A stretch of DNA of 64,000 nt from JBQLZQ01 sp052168355 (GTDB taxonomy: Bacteria; Pseudomonadota; Alphaproteobacteria; DSM-16000; Inquilinaceae), in contig JBQLZQ010000085.1 in the NCBI GenBank assembly GCA_052168355.1, positions 1 to 64,000 on the forward strand, in the 5' to 3' direction. A model generated the notes under the pieces. The model was not told where the DNA came from, did not search any database, and saw only the letters and a program-made list of their open reading frames with translations. Of this stretch, positions 8,452 to 17,463 are shown in pieces (within the stretch, counting starts at the first letter, position 1; every line of letters starts with the position of its first letter). The translations under genes and the position numbers were made by a program.

Positions 8452-9927
8452 CTACCGTCCCTTGAGCATGGCGCCCATCACGCCCCGGATGAGCTGGCGG
8501 CCGATCTGGCTGCCGATGGAGCGGACGACGCTTTTGGCCAGGGCCTCGCCGATGCTCTGACGGCCGCTGCCGCGGCTTGCGGCGCGGCCCGACGGTCTGT
8601 CCCGATCGGCCTCGACCTTCTCGGCCTCCTTCGCCGCCATCGCCTCCTGCGCCCGGCGCTCCAGCATTTCATGGGCGGACTCGCGATCGACGGTCTTGTC
8701 ATAGCGGTTGGCGACGGGGCTGTTGACCATGGTCGCGGCCCGTTCCTCAGGCGTCGCCTGCCCGATGCGCGATGCGGGCGGGCGGATCAGCGTCCGCTGG
8801 ACGGGGGAGGGCACGCCCTTGGCCCCGAGGGTGGACACCAGAGCCTCGCCGACCCCCAGCGTGGTGATCGCCGCCTCCACGTCCAGATCCGGATTGGGCC
8901 GGAAGGCGCCGGCCACCGCCCGCACCGCCTTGGCCTCGCGCGGGGTGAAGGCGCGCAGGGCGTGCTGCACCTTGTGGCCAAGCTGGGCCAGGACGGCGTC
9001 AGGAATGTCGAGCGGGTTCTGGGTCACGAAATAGACGCCCACACCCTTGGACCGGACCAGCCGCACCACCTGCTCCACCTTTTCCAGCAGGGCGCGCGGC
9101 GCGTCGTCGAACAGAAGGTGGGCCTCGTCGAAAAAGAACACCAGGCGCGGCTTCTCGGGATCGCCGACCTCGGGCAGTTCCTCGAACAGCTCGGCCAGCA
9201 GCCACAGCAACAGCGTGGCGTACAGGCGGGGCGACTGCATCAGCCTGTCGGCGGCCAGGACGCTGATCACGCCCTGGCCCGAAAGGTCGGTGCGCATCAG
9301 GTCGCCCAGTTCCAGCGCCGGTTCGCCGAAAAAACGCTGTCCGCCCTGCTGTTCGAGCACCAGAAGCCGGCGTTGGATGGCGCCGACGGAAGCCTTGCTG
9401 ACATTGCCGTATGCGGTCGTCAGCGTCTTTGCCTCGTCACCGATGAACGTGAGCATGGCCCGCAGATCGTCGAGATCGAGCAGCAGCAGCCCCTGTTCGT
9501 CGGCGATGCGGAAGACGATGTTGAGCACGCCTTCCTGGGTGTCGTTGAGTTCCAGCAGGCGGGCCAGCAGCAGCGGCCCCATCTCGGAGATGGTGGTGCG
9601 GATCGGGTGGCCCTGCTCGCCGAACAGGTCCCAGAACACCACCGGAGCCGCGCGGCCCAGATCGGTCTCCACACCCACGGTCCGGGCCCGTTCCATCAGC
9701 TTGTCGCTGGCGGTGCCCGGCCGGCAAAGACCCGACAGGTCGCCCTTCACATCGGCCAGAAACACCGGCACGCCCTGGCGCGAGAACCCTTCGGCCATGA
9801 TTTGAAGGGTGACCGTCTTGCCGGTCCCGGTGGCGCCGGCGACCAGCCCGTGACGGTTGGCCAGGGCCAGGGGCACGCTCTGATCGGTTTCGCCTTTGCC
9901 CAAAAACACGCCTGGCTGATCGGTCAT
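8452..9927 (-). CDS. HerA-like helicase/ATPase (DUF853 family)
   Basis: A 491-residue P-loop ATPase of the HerA/DUF853 type. Walker A is GATGTGKT at residues 31-38 and Walker B is FFFDEAHLL in the middle. The LVRSKGVGVYFVTQNP segment after Walker B is typical of the family, and an arginine/lysine-rich tail ends the protein. Relatives resemble DNA translocases, but the cellular role of DUF853 proteins is not established. The ATG at 9927 (MTDQPG) was chosen over an upstream in-frame ATG at 10026, because the family begins close to the VFLGKG motif and the longer form would overlap the divergent SDR promoter region. It stands alone. Confidence 0.85.
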   Translation of the reverse strand: MTDQPGVFLGKGETDQSVPLALANRHGLVAGATGTGKTVTLQIMAEGFSRQGVPVFLADVKGDLSGLCRPGTASDKLMERARTVGVETDLGRAAPVVFWDLFGEQGHPIRTTISEMGPLLLARLLELNDTQEGVLNIVFRIADEQGLLLLDLDDLRAMLTFIGDEAKTLTTAYGNVSKASVGAIQRRLLVLEQQGGQRFFGEPALELGDLMRTDLSGQGVISVLAADRLMQSPRLYATLLLWLLAELFEELPEVGDPEKPRLVFFFDEAHLLFDDAPRALLEKVEQVVRLVRSKGVGVYFVTQNPLDIPDAVLAQLGHKVQHALRAFTPREAKAVRAVAGAFRPNPDLDVEAAITTLGVGEALVSTLGAKGVPSPVQRTLIRPPASRIGQATPEERAATMVNSPVANRYDKTVDRESAHEMLERRAQEAMAAKEAEKVEADRDRPSGRAASRGSGRQSIGEALAKSVVRSIGSQIGRQLIRGVMGAMLKGR

Positions 9928-10031
9928 CGCCGCTTCATCCCTATCGTTTTGCCAGTCAAACTGATACCAGACCGTGGAGCCGTCGACCATGACCGACGGC
10001 TTCAACGCGGACAGGGGAGGAAACACCGAGC

Positions 10032-10784
10032 ATGAACCAGATCGATTTGAAGGATCGCCGGGCGGTCATCACCGGCGGCGGGCAGGGGATCGGCCGCGCG
10101 GTGGCGGAGCGGATGCTGCGCTCCGGCGCCGCGGTCAGCCTGTGGGACATCGATGGCGGCCTGACCGAGAAGACGGCCGCCTCGCTCGGCGACAGGGGCC
10201 GGGTGGACTGGCAGCAGGTGGACATCACCGATCTGACCGCCGTGGAGCGGGCGACGGCGGCCACGACGGAGGCGTTGGGCGGTATCGATATCCTGGTGAA
10301 CAGCGCCGGGATCGCCGGGCCGTCGCATACGACCTGGACCTATCCGGAAGAGGCATGGCGGCAGGTTCTGGACATCGATCTTACCGGCACCTTCTTCTGC
10401 TGTCGGGCCGTCGTGCCCGGCATGATCGACCGGAACTACGGCCGGATCGTCAACATCGCCTCCATCGCCGGCAAGGAGGGCAACCCCACCGCATCGGCCT
10501 ACAGCGCCGCCAAGGCCGGCGTGATCGCGTTGACCAAGTCCCTGGGCAAGGAGCTGGCCGAACACGACATCGCCGTCAACTGCATCACCCCGGCGACCGC
10601 CAAGACCCGTATTCTCGAGCAGGTCAGCGAGGAGTTCATCGCCTACATGCTGTCGAAGATCCCGCGCGGCCGGTTCGTGACGGTGGAGGAGGTGGCGGCG
10701 ATGGTCGTCTGGCTGGCCTCGGCCGACAATTCCTTCACCACCGGTGGTGTTTTCGACCTCAGCGGCGGCCGGGCCACCTATTAG
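10032..10784 (+). CDS. Short-chain dehydrogenase/reductase (FabG-like)
   Basis: A 250-residue classical SDR. It has the TGGGQGIG cofactor motif near residue 17, the NSAGIAG segment, and the catalytic Ser/Tyr/Lys set in IASIAGKEG and YSAAK. It would interconvert a hydroxyl and a ketone using NAD(P). The ATG at 10032 has a GGGGAGG ribosome site about 11 bases upstream. It is divergent from the HerA-like gene and followed after 129 bases by the OsmC gene. Its substrate is unknown; relatives include 3-oxoacyl reductases and sugar/polyol dehydrogenases. Confidence 0.8.
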   Translation: MNQIDLKDRRAVITGGGQGIGRAVAERMLRSGAAVSLWDIDGGLTEKTAASLGDRGRVDWQQVDITDLTAVERATAATTEALGGIDILVNSAGIAGPSHTTWTYPEEAWRQVLDIDLTGTFFCCRAVVPGMIDRNYGRIVNIASIAGKEGNPTASAYSAAKAGVIALTKSLGKELAEHDIAVNCITPATAKTRILEQVSEEFIAYMLSKIPRGRFVTVEEVAAMVVWLASADNSFTTGGVFDLSGGRATY

Positions 10785-10913
10785 AAAGCGGGCGGGCAGG
10801 GAACCAAGCGAGGCCATCGACGGTTTCCTCTTCACGCGGGGCCGGGGCATGATGATCCATGGCGCCGCGACTGCCGTCGCCCTCACTGTCCATCCTCGAG
10901 AAAGGAGAATGTC

Positions 10914-11339
10914 ATGAAGCGCACGGGATCCGCCGTCTGGTCGGGCGATCTGAAGACCGGCAAGGGCAGCGTTTCGACTCAAAGCGGGGTGCTTCGCGAT
11001 CAACCCTACGGGTTCAATACACGGTTCGAGGACGAACCCGGCACCAATCCCGAGGAACTGATCGGAGCCGCCCATGCCGGCTGCTTCTCGATGGCCCTGT
11101 CCAAGGAACTGGGAGACGCCGGCCTGACCGCCGACAGGATCGAAACCAAGGCGGACGTCACGCTCGACGCCGTCGATGGAGGTTTCGCGATCACCAAGGT
11201 GCACCTGACGCTGGTCGCCACCATTCCCGGCGCGGACCAGGCCACGTTCGAGAAGATCGCCAACGGCGCCAAGGAAGGGTGTCCGGTGTCGAAGCTGTTC
11301 AAGGCCGAAATCACCATGGACGCCACGCTTCGAAGCTGA
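10914..11339 (+). CDS. OsmC-family peroxiredoxin-like protein
   Basis: A 141-residue protein of the OsmC/Ohr superfamily, which reduces organic hydroperoxides with a pair of cysteines. Both expected cysteines are visible, in AHAGCFSM (near residue 58) and EGCPVSK (near 121). The N-terminal GSAVWSGDLKTGKG fits the OsmC rather than the Ohr branch. An AAAGGAG ribosome site precedes the ATG at 10914. The stop codon lies in the first unit of a 14-bp tandem repeat, so the 3' end has been duplicated but the protein end is intact. It acts in the cytosol in oxidative-stress defence. Confidence 0.88.
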   Translation: MKRTGSAVWSGDLKTGKGSVSTQSGVLRDQPYGFNTRFEDEPGTNPEELIGAAHAGCFSMALSKELGDAGLTADRIETKADVTLDAVDGGFAITKVHLTLVATIPGADQATFEKIANGAKEGCPVSKLFKAEITMDATLRS

Positions 11340-11372
11340 CTGGTCGAAGCTGACGGGTCGAAGCTGACGGGC
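11331..11372. repeat. Three tandem 14-bp units at the 3' end of the OsmC gene
   Basis: Three adjoining units begin CGAAGCTGAC and differ only in the last four bases (TGGT, GGGT, GGGC). The first unit contains the codons for the final residues and the TGA stop. Later units repeat the stop in shifted frames. It looks like a local slippage duplication; no function is evident. Confidence 0.8.
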
Positions 11373-11462
11373 TGAACCCAGCCTTCATATCGCGGCAACA
11401 CACCGGTCATCGGCCTGTCATCGGAACGGCCTAGAACCACCCCATCAACAACGGGGGTGCCG

Positions 11463-12407
11463 ATGGCCGGTGCGATGATCGAAGTCGACGGGTTCCGAAA
11501 GACGTTCGGGCGGGCGCCGCCGGCCCTCAAGGGCGTGTCCCTGTCCATCGCCGAAGGCGAGATGGTGGCTTTGATCGGCGCCTCGGGCTCCGGCAAGTCG
11601 ACATTGCTGCGCGGGATCGCCGGCTTGCTGTCGGCCGACCGGGGATCGGGCGGCGCTGTCCGTCTGCGCGGGCAAACGGTGCAGCGCGACGGTAAGCCGG
11701 GAGCCGATATCCGAGTCCTGCGCCGCGACATCGGCGTGATCTTTCAGCAGTTCAATCTGGTCGGCCGGTTGTCGCTCTTGACCAACGCCGCCATCGGGGC
11801 CCTGGGCCGGGTGCCGGCCTGGCGCGGCAATCTGGCGTGGTTCACGCGCGGCGAGAAAGTGACGGCACTGGACGCGCTTCGCCGGGTCGGCATGGAGCCC
11901 TACGCCCGCCAGCGCGCCTCGACCCTGTCGGGCGGGCAGCAGCAGCGCGGCGCCATCGCCCGGATGCTGGTGCAGGGCGCCCGGGTCATCCTGGCCGACG
12001 AGCCGATTGCCTCCCTGGATCCGAAGGCCGCCCGCCGGGTGATGGATGTGCTGTCCGACCTGAACAGGCGCGACGGGCTGACGGTCGTCGTCTCGCTGCA
12101 TCAGGTCGAGTACGCCCTGCGCTGCTGCCCGCGCACCGTCGCGCTGCGCGACGGTGCGGTGGTCTATGACGGCCCGTCCCGCGATCTGACGCCGGAACTG
12201 CTGGGGAGCCTGTATGGCGCCGACAGCGAGGAACTGCACCTTCCGGGCTGGCTCGGGTCCGGCCGTGACGGCGCCACCCGATCCGTGGACGTGGATGATA
12301 CGACGGCGGCCGAACTCGCCCCCGCGGAGTTGGCCCCGGCCGCCCTGGTCGCCGCGGCCAACGGTGCCGCAAAGCGGCGGGGCGCGCCTGTCGACGCCGC
12401 GGGGTGA
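11463..12407 (+). CDS. phnC: Phosphonate ABC transporter ATP-binding protein
   Basis: A 314-residue ABC ATPase that energises phosphonate uptake. Walker A is GASGSGKST near residue 40, the signature is LSGGQQQRGAIAR, and Walker B is VILADEPIASLD. The VIFQQFNLVGRLSLLTNA segment is characteristic of PhnC. An alanine-rich tail of about 60 residues after the ABC domain is longer than usual. The start is the ATG at 11463, with a GGGGG ribosome site just upstream; the GTG at 11457 is an alternative. It is followed by phnD and phnE. No C-P lyase or phosphonatase genes lie nearby. Confidence 0.88.
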   Translation: MAGAMIEVDGFRKTFGRAPPALKGVSLSIAEGEMVALIGASGSGKSTLLRGIAGLLSADRGSGGAVRLRGQTVQRDGKPGADIRVLRRDIGVIFQQFNLVGRLSLLTNAAIGALGRVPAWRGNLAWFTRGEKVTALDALRRVGMEPYARQRASTLSGGQQQRGAIARMLVQGARVILADEPIASLDPKAARRVMDVLSDLNRRDGLTVVVSLHQVEYALRCCPRTVALRDGAVVYDGPSRDLTPELLGSLYGADSEELHLPGWLGSGRDGATRSVDVDDTTAAELAPAELAPAALVAAANGAAKRRGAPVDAAG

Positions 12408-12463
12408 GATCCCCGACCCGTCGTGACCGTTTTACCCAGACATACATTTCAAGGAGTGCCGCC

Positions 12464-13462
12464 ATGTCCATCCGTCATCTGGTCCCCGCAACCCTGATCG
12501 CCCTGGCCGCCGGCGCCACGGCGATCCCGGCCCAGGCCGCCGAGATCAATTTCGGGATCATCTCCACCGAATCGACCCAGAACCTCCGCGCCCAATGGGA
12601 ACCGTTCCTGGACGCGATGGAGGAACAGACCGGCCACACCATCAACCCGTTCTTTGCCTCCGACTACGCCGGCATCATCGAGGCCATGCGCTTCGACAAG
12701 GTCCAGGTCGCCTGGTACGGCAACAAATCGGCGATGGAGGCGGTGGACCGCGCCGACGGCGAGATCTTCGCCCAGACCGTGGACGTGGCCGGCAACCCCG
12801 GTTACTGGTCGGTCCTGATCGCGCCGTCCGACAGCCCGATTTCCAGTGTCGAGGACGTTCTGGCGTGCGACCAGTCGATCGACTTCGGCATCGGCGACCC
12901 GAACTCCACCTCCGGCTTCCTGGTGCCGACCACCTTTATCTTCGCGGCCGAAGGCGTCGATCCGCAGTCCTGCTTCAAGACCGTGCGCAACGCCAACCAC
13001 GAAACCAACGCCATGGCCGTGGCCAACAAGCAGGTCGATGTCGCCACCAACAACACCGAGAACATGGCCCGCATCCAGGAAAACAACCCGGAGGCCTTCG
13101 CCAAGATCAAGGAAATCTGGCGTTCGCCGCTGATCCCCAGCGACCCGCTGGTCTGGCGCGCCGACCTGGACACCGAGATCAAGCAGGACCTGCTGTACTT
13201 CGTCATGTCCTACGGCCGCGCCGGCACCAAGGAGGACGTGGGCCAGGCCCGAGCCGTCCTGGCGGGTCTTGGGTGGGCGCCGTTCGTGCCCTCCTCCAAC
13301 GCCCAGCTCTACCCGATCCGGCAGATGGAGCTGAACAAGGAGATGATGGAAGTGACGTCCGACGAGCGCCTGTCGGACGACGAAAAGAACGCCCGCCTCG
13401 CCGAGATCGAAGCCGCGATGGAAGAGATCGTGGCCCTGAGCGAGCAGTTCCCCCGGATGTGA
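12464..13462 (+). CDS. phnD: Phosphonate ABC transporter substrate-binding protein
   Basis: A 332-residue periplasmic binding protein with a signal peptide ending near AQAAE. The mature N-terminus INFGIISTESTQNLRAQWEP and the motifs DYAGIIEAMRFDKVQVAWYG and GDPNSTSGFLVP are typical of PhnD. It binds phosphonates or related oxyanions and delivers them to PhnE/PhnC. An AAGGAG ribosome site precedes the ATG at 12464. A 9-bp GC hairpin follows the gene before phnE. The exact ligand among phosphonates, phosphite or 2-aminoethylphosphonate cannot be read. Confidence 0.9.
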   Translation: MSIRHLVPATLIALAAGATAIPAQAAEINFGIISTESTQNLRAQWEPFLDAMEEQTGHTINPFFASDYAGIIEAMRFDKVQVAWYGNKSAMEAVDRADGEIFAQTVDVAGNPGYWSVLIAPSDSPISSVEDVLACDQSIDFGIGDPNSTSGFLVPTTFIFAAEGVDPQSCFKTVRNANHETNAMAVANKQVDVATNNTENMARIQENNPEAFAKIKEIWRSPLIPSDPLVWRADLDTEIKQDLLYFVMSYGRAGTKEDVGQARAVLAGLGWAPFVPSSNAQLYPIRQMELNKEMMEVTSDERLSDDEKNARLAEIEAAMEEIVALSEQFPRM

Positions 13463-13470
13463 TGCGGCGC

Positions 13471-13498
13471 CCGGGGCGCTGCCCGCGCGGCGCCCCGG
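13471..13498 (+). other. Intercistronic hairpin after phnD
   Basis: A perfect 9-bp stem (CCGGGGCGC and GCGCCCCGG) with a 10-base loop lies 8 bases after the phnD stop and 31 bases before phnE. There is no T run, so it more likely protects the phnD 3' end or lowers phnE expression than terminates the operon. Confidence 0.6.
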
Positions 13499-13529
13499 CC
13501 CCTCTTCGGACCGCTTGGAAAGCCCCGCC

Positions 13530-14345
13530 ATGACCGACATCGTCCAGCCAGGAGGCCGGGACCGGGCCCAGGCCCTGCGCCCGGATCTGCGGCAGTCGTT
13601 GCGCCGCACCCTGATGTGGGGCGCGCTTGCCGGTCTCCTGATCTGGGGCTGGGGGCCGGTGGAGATGCACAACGCCACCGCCCTGGTCACCGACGGCGGC
13701 AACATGGCGGTCTATCTGCGCGGCTTTCTGGAGCCCGAGTTCCACGACTGGCCGACCTATCTGCGCGAGATGGTGATCACGGTCCAGATCGCCGTGTGGG
13801 GCACCTTCCTGGCGGTCGTCGCCGGGATCCCGCTGGGCATCCTGTCGTCGGCCAACATGGCGCCGGCCTGGGTGGTGCAGCCCGTGCGCCGCCTGATGGA
13901 TGCCTTCCGCGCCATCAACGAGATCGTGTTCGCCATGCTGTTCGTGGTGGCGGTCGGCCTTGGGCCGTTCGCCGGGGTGATGGCCCTGTTCATCCACACC
14001 ACCGGCGTCATCGCCAAGCTATTTTCCGAGGCGGTGGAGGCCATCGACCCGCGACCGGTCGAGGGCATCCGCGCCACCGGCGCCAGCCGCATCCAGGAAA
14101 TCACCTTCGGCGTCATCCCGCAGGTGCTGCCGCTGTGGATCTCCTACACGCTCTACCGGTTCGAATCGAACGTGCGGTCGGCCACGGTGCTGGGCATCGT
14201 CGGCGCCGGCGGCATCGGCCAGCTGCTGTGGGAATACATCCGCGGGTTCTACTACGCCGAAACGGCGGCCGTGCTGATCGTCATCATCGTCTCGGTCAGC
14301 CTGCTCGACATCCTGTCCCAGCGCCTGCGGCGGCTTGTGACCTGA
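13530..14345 (+). CDS. phnE: Phosphonate ABC transporter permease
   Basis: A 271-residue inner-membrane permease with about six hydrophobic segments. It has the cytoplasmic EAA-type loop EGIRATGASRIQEITFGVIP that contacts PhnC. The late SATVLGIVGAGGIGQLL motif is typical of PhnE and MetI-like permeases. The ATG at 13530 was chosen; a TTG 15 bases upstream is possible. It completes a single-permease phnCDE uptake system and is convergent with argC, whose stop is 14 bases away. Confidence 0.88.
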   Translation: MTDIVQPGGRDRAQALRPDLRQSLRRTLMWGALAGLLIWGWGPVEMHNATALVTDGGNMAVYLRGFLEPEFHDWPTYLREMVITVQIAVWGTFLAVVAGIPLGILSSANMAPAWVVQPVRRLMDAFRAINEIVFAMLFVVAVGLGPFAGVMALFIHTTGVIAKLFSEAVEAIDPRPVEGIRATGASRIQEITFGVIPQVLPLWISYTLYRFESNVRSATVLGIVGAGGIGQLLWEYIRGFYYAETAAVLIVIIVSVSLLDILSQRLRRLVT

Positions 14346-14359
14346 CAAAGTTTCAGGCC

Positions 14360-15316
14360 TCAGGCCACCAGCCGTGCCGACAGTCCGGCGGATGCGGCCA
14401 GGCCCAGCATCAGGTTCAGGTTCTGGACGGCGGCGCCCGACGCGCCCTTGCCCAGATTGTCCAGCACGGCGACCAGCACCGCCTGGCGCCGCGCGTCGTT
14501 GCCCAGGACGTACAGCCTGATGTCGTTGGTGCCGTTGAGCGCCTCGGCATCCAGGCCGGTCAGCGCCTCGGTCTCCGCCGCGTCCGCGACCGAAAGAAAC
14601 GGGTGATCCCGGTACCGGTCGCGCAGCGCGGCGCGCAGGTCGTCGGAACCGGGCGTGCCCGGCACGGCCCGCAACTGCAGCGGGATCTGCACGATCATCC
14701 CCTGATGAAAACGGCCGACCGACGGCATGAACAGCGGCCGTTGGGTCAGCCCGCCATGGGTCTGGATCTCCGCCACATGCTTGTGCTCCAGCCCCAGCCC
14801 GTAGACCTGGAAGGCGCTGGCTTCCGCGCCGGTCTTCTCATACGCCTCGATCATCCTGCGGCCGCCGCCGCTGTAGCCGGAGACGGCGTTTATGGTCACC
14901 GGATGGTCGGCCGGCAGCAGCCCGGCGTCGATCAGCGGACGCAGCAGCAGGACCGCCCCGGTGGGGTAGCATCCGGGATTGCTGACCCGCGTCGCCGCCG
15001 CGATCCGCGCGTCCTGGCCGGGGGCCAGCTCCGGCAGCCCGTAGACCCAGCCGGAAGCCGTGCGGTGCGCGGTGCTGGCGTCCAGCACCTTGACGGTGGG
15101 CGTGTCGATCAGCGACACCGCCTCCCGCGCCGCGTCGTCCGGCAGGCACAGGATCACCAGATCCGCGCCGTTGAGCATCCGGGCCCGGGCGGCGGGGTCC
15201 TTGCGCTGGCTGTCGGGCAGGCTCAACAACTCCACGTCCCGGCGGCCGGTCAGCCGCGCGCGGATCTGCAGCCCCGTGGTTCCCGCCTCGCCATCGATAA
15301 AAATCCGCGCCGTCAT
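14360..15316 (-). CDS. argC: N-acetyl-gamma-glutamyl-phosphate reductase (type 2)
   Basis: A 318-residue cytosolic enzyme of arginine biosynthesis that reduces N-acetylglutamyl phosphate to the semialdehyde with NADPH. The catalytic cysteine is C116 in SNPGCYPTG. The N-terminal IDGEAGTTGLQI nucleotide motif and the length near 310 residues mark the short type-2 form. The ATG at 15316 has a plausible start context. It stands between phnE (convergent) and a FemAB-like gene on the same strand; no other arg genes are in the window. Confidence 0.93.
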   Translation of the reverse strand: MTARIFIDGEAGTTGLQIRARLTGRRDVELLSLPDSQRKDPAARARMLNGADLVILCLPDDAAREAVSLIDTPTVKVLDASTAHRTASGWVYGLPELAPGQDARIAAATRVSNPGCYPTGAVLLLRPLIDAGLLPADHPVTINAVSGYSGGGRRMIEAYEKTGAEASAFQVYGLGLEHKHVAEIQTHGGLTQRPLFMPSVGRFHQGMIVQIPLQLRAVPGTPGSDDLRAALRDRYRDHPFLSVADAAETEALTGLDAEALNGTNDIRLYVLGNDARRQAVLVAVLDNLGKGASGAAVQNLNLMLGLAASAGLSARLVA

Positions 15317-15367
15317 CGCCGTTCCGCCATCTTCAAAGGGACCGGATCATACCACACCGGGCCGATG

Positions 15368-16330
15368 TCAGGTATAGCCGCCGACCAGGGTCACCGGCCG
15401 GCCGCCCATGCCGGCCTTGAAGCGGGTCAGTCCGGGCGCGTCTTCATCGTTGATGCCGCCGAGATCGAACCACAGGACGCCGGCCGCCTTGAGCTCCAGC
15501 GCGGCCCGCCACAGCAGCAGATGATGAGCCCGCAGCGCCCGGCCGCGATCGCCGTTCCAGCCGACGAGATAGGTGGCGGCGTTGCCGTGCCGGACCGTGA
15601 TCACGCCCGCCACCGGGCCTTCGGCGTCAAAGGCGCGGCGAACCTGGAACCCCTCGGTGCCGGAATACTGCGCCCGCAGGACCCTGAGAAAGGCCGGGGA
15701 GGGGCCGCGATAGCCGCGCTCTTCCTTGTCCTCGGCATAGCGGTCGACCAGCCACTCGAAGGCATCGTCGCCGGGTTCCGTCGCGGCGCGGAGGCCCGAC
15801 CGCTCGGCCTTGTTCAGGGCGTTGCGCCAGGGCTGATGCAGGGCCCGGCGCAAGGCCGCTTCATCCGGGTCGAGGTCGAGCCGGATCGACCGGTACCCTT
15901 CGGTCCGCCGGCCGAACCCGGCGCGGCGAAGCTGGTCGCGATGCGCGGGCGTGTCCTCCAGCTCCGGGTGAAACACCAGCACCTTGCCGCGCCAGGGCGC
16001 GTAGCGCAGGCGCAGGGCGGCCAGGGCCAGCCGCTGCATCTCTCCGGGGATGGCATCGTGGATCCATAGGGGGCCGCGGTGGATTTCGCACTTCGCGACG
16101 GGGCCGATCAGGCGCCGGATCTGAACCAGCACCAGACCGATCGGCTTGTCGTGAAAAAGAATGATGCCCAGATCCGCCCGCTTGCGGTCGATCGCCGCGG
16201 CGGCCATGGCGTACTGCCAGGTCTGCGGCAGGGTCGGCCGCTTGCAGGAAGCGATCATGCGGTCCCACTGGTCGCCGCTGCAGCGGTTCCAGTCGATATG
16301 GAACGGGTTGAAGCGGTTTGCGGCGGTCAC
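15368..16330 (-). CDS. FemAB/GNAT-type acyltransferase
   Basis: A 320-residue protein with the double GNAT fold of the FemAB/BioF2-like acetyltransferase family. Recognisable segments are CKRPTLPQTWQYAMA near the N-terminus, RSIRLDLDPDEAALRRAL at the domain junction, and GVLWFDLGGIN near the C-terminus. Members transfer amino-acyl or acyl groups to peptidoglycan, lipids or exported polymers; the substrate here is unknown. I chose the GTG at 16330. An in-frame ATG further upstream would add some 40 residues and run into the promoter of the divergent ltnD gene. Confidence 0.7.
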   Translation of the reverse strand: MTAANRFNPFHIDWNRCSGDQWDRMIASCKRPTLPQTWQYAMAAAAIDRKRADLGIILFHDKPIGLVLVQIRRLIGPVAKCEIHRGPLWIHDAIPGEMQRLALAALRLRYAPWRGKVLVFHPELEDTPAHRDQLRRAGFGRRTEGYRSIRLDLDPDEAALRRALHQPWRNALNKAERSGLRAATEPGDDAFEWLVDRYAEDKEERGYRGPSPAFLRVLRAQYSGTEGFQVRRAFDAEGPVAGVITVRHGNAATYLVGWNGDRGRALRAHHLLLWRAALELKAAGVLWFDLGGINDEDAPGLTRFKAGMGGRPVTLVGGYT

Positions 16331-16502
16331 TTTTCCGGTTCGGGCAACGGGGTTACGAGACGGGAACGGCGTGAAGCATCGGCCTGGCGACCCAGGGTCA
16401 TTGCACAGGCGGAAGCGGGTGTATAGGAGAACTCCTTCGGTCGGGCCGTTCATGCACCTACACGGCCCGCCCTGGACAGCGCAACACACAGGATCGAACG
16501 GA

Positions 16503-17408
16503 ATGGGCAAGACGAAAATCGGCGTGATCGGACTGGGCGCCATGGGCCTTGGCATGGCCCGGTCGCTCGTAAGGGGCGGGTTCGACGTCCACGGGTTCGA
16601 TGTCTCGCCCGATGCGGCCGGGTCCCTGGTTTCGTCCGGCGGCACGGCGGCCGCCACGCCCCGTGCCGCGGCGGAGGATGCCGATGTCGTGTTCTGTGTC
16701 GTGGTCAATGCCGACCAGGTCGACGCGGTGCTGTTCGGTGCCGACGGGGCCGCCGCCGTCCTGCCCTCCGGCGCGGTCTTTGCGGTCTGCAGCACGGTGC
16801 CCGCTGCCTTTGCCGTGGACGCGGCGCGGCGGCTGGCCCCAACCGGCGCGCACTATCTGGACGCGCCGATTTCCGGCGGGGCGGCCAAGGCGGCGGACGG
16901 CCAACTGACCGTCATGGCCTCGGGGTCCAAGGCGGCGTTCACGGCGGCCGGGCCGGCGCTCGACGCCGTGGCCCAGACGGTCTATCGCCTGGGCGACGAG
17001 CCCGGGGCGGGATCGACCATGAAGATGATCAACCAGCTTCTGGCCGGCGTGCACATCGCGGCGGCCGCCGAGGCGATGGCCCTGGCGGCCCGCCAGGGCC
17101 TGGATCTGAGGCAGGTCTACGACATCATCGTCAAGGCGGCCGGCAATTCCTGGATGTTCGAGAACAGGGTGCCGCACATCCTCGAGGGCGACTACACGCC
17201 GCGCAGCGCCGTCGACATTTTCGTCAAGGATCTGGGCATCGTGCTGGAAGCGGGCAAGACCAGCCGCTTTCCCCTGCCGCTGTCCGCCGCCGCCCATCAG
17301 ATGTTCCTGGCGGCGTCGGCCGCCGGCATGGGCCGCTGGGACGACGCCGCGGTGGCCAAGGTCTATCAGCGCCTGTCGGACATCGATCTGCCCGGCGACA
17401 AGCCCTGA
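16503..17408 (+). CDS. ltnD: L-threonate dehydrogenase (3-hydroxyisobutyrate dehydrogenase family)
   Basis: A 301-residue NAD-dependent beta-hydroxyacid dehydrogenase. It has the Rossmann motif GLGAMG at residues 10-15, the substrate loop DAPISGGAAKA at about 120-130, and the catalytic lysine K174 in STMKMINQ. The segment AAGNSWMFENRVPHI followed by DYTPRSAVDIFVKDLG is characteristic of LtnD, which converts L-threonate to 2-oxo-L-threonate. The usual partners OtnK and OtnC are absent. It ends 146 bases before the RbsB-like gene, separated by a LacI-type promoter, so it is probably a separate transcript. A related C4/C5 aldonate is a possible substrate. Confidence 0.8.
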   Translation: MGKTKIGVIGLGAMGLGMARSLVRGGFDVHGFDVSPDAAGSLVSSGGTAAATPRAAAEDADVVFCVVVNADQVDAVLFGADGAAAVLPSGAVFAVCSTVPAAFAVDAARRLAPTGAHYLDAPISGGAAKAADGQLTVMASGSKAAFTAAGPALDAVAQTVYRLGDEPGAGSTMKMINQLLAGVHIAAAAEAMALAARQGLDLRQVYDIIVKAAGNSWMFENRVPHILEGDYTPRSAVDIFVKDLGIVLEAGKTSRFPLPLSAAAHQMFLAASAAGMGRWDDAAVAKVYQRLSDIDLPGDKP

Positions 17409-17463
17409 CGGGGAGGTCGGCACTTTCCCTTGCACGGCAATCTCCAGGGTCTCTCCGGCAAAA

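Noticed and set aside
13616..16069. An 817-codon plus-strand open frame and similar long antisense frames (for example 21016-22914 minus)
   Set aside because: High G+C content keeps shadow frames open. Their translations are low-complexity Arg/Gly/His-rich and overlap well-supported genes.
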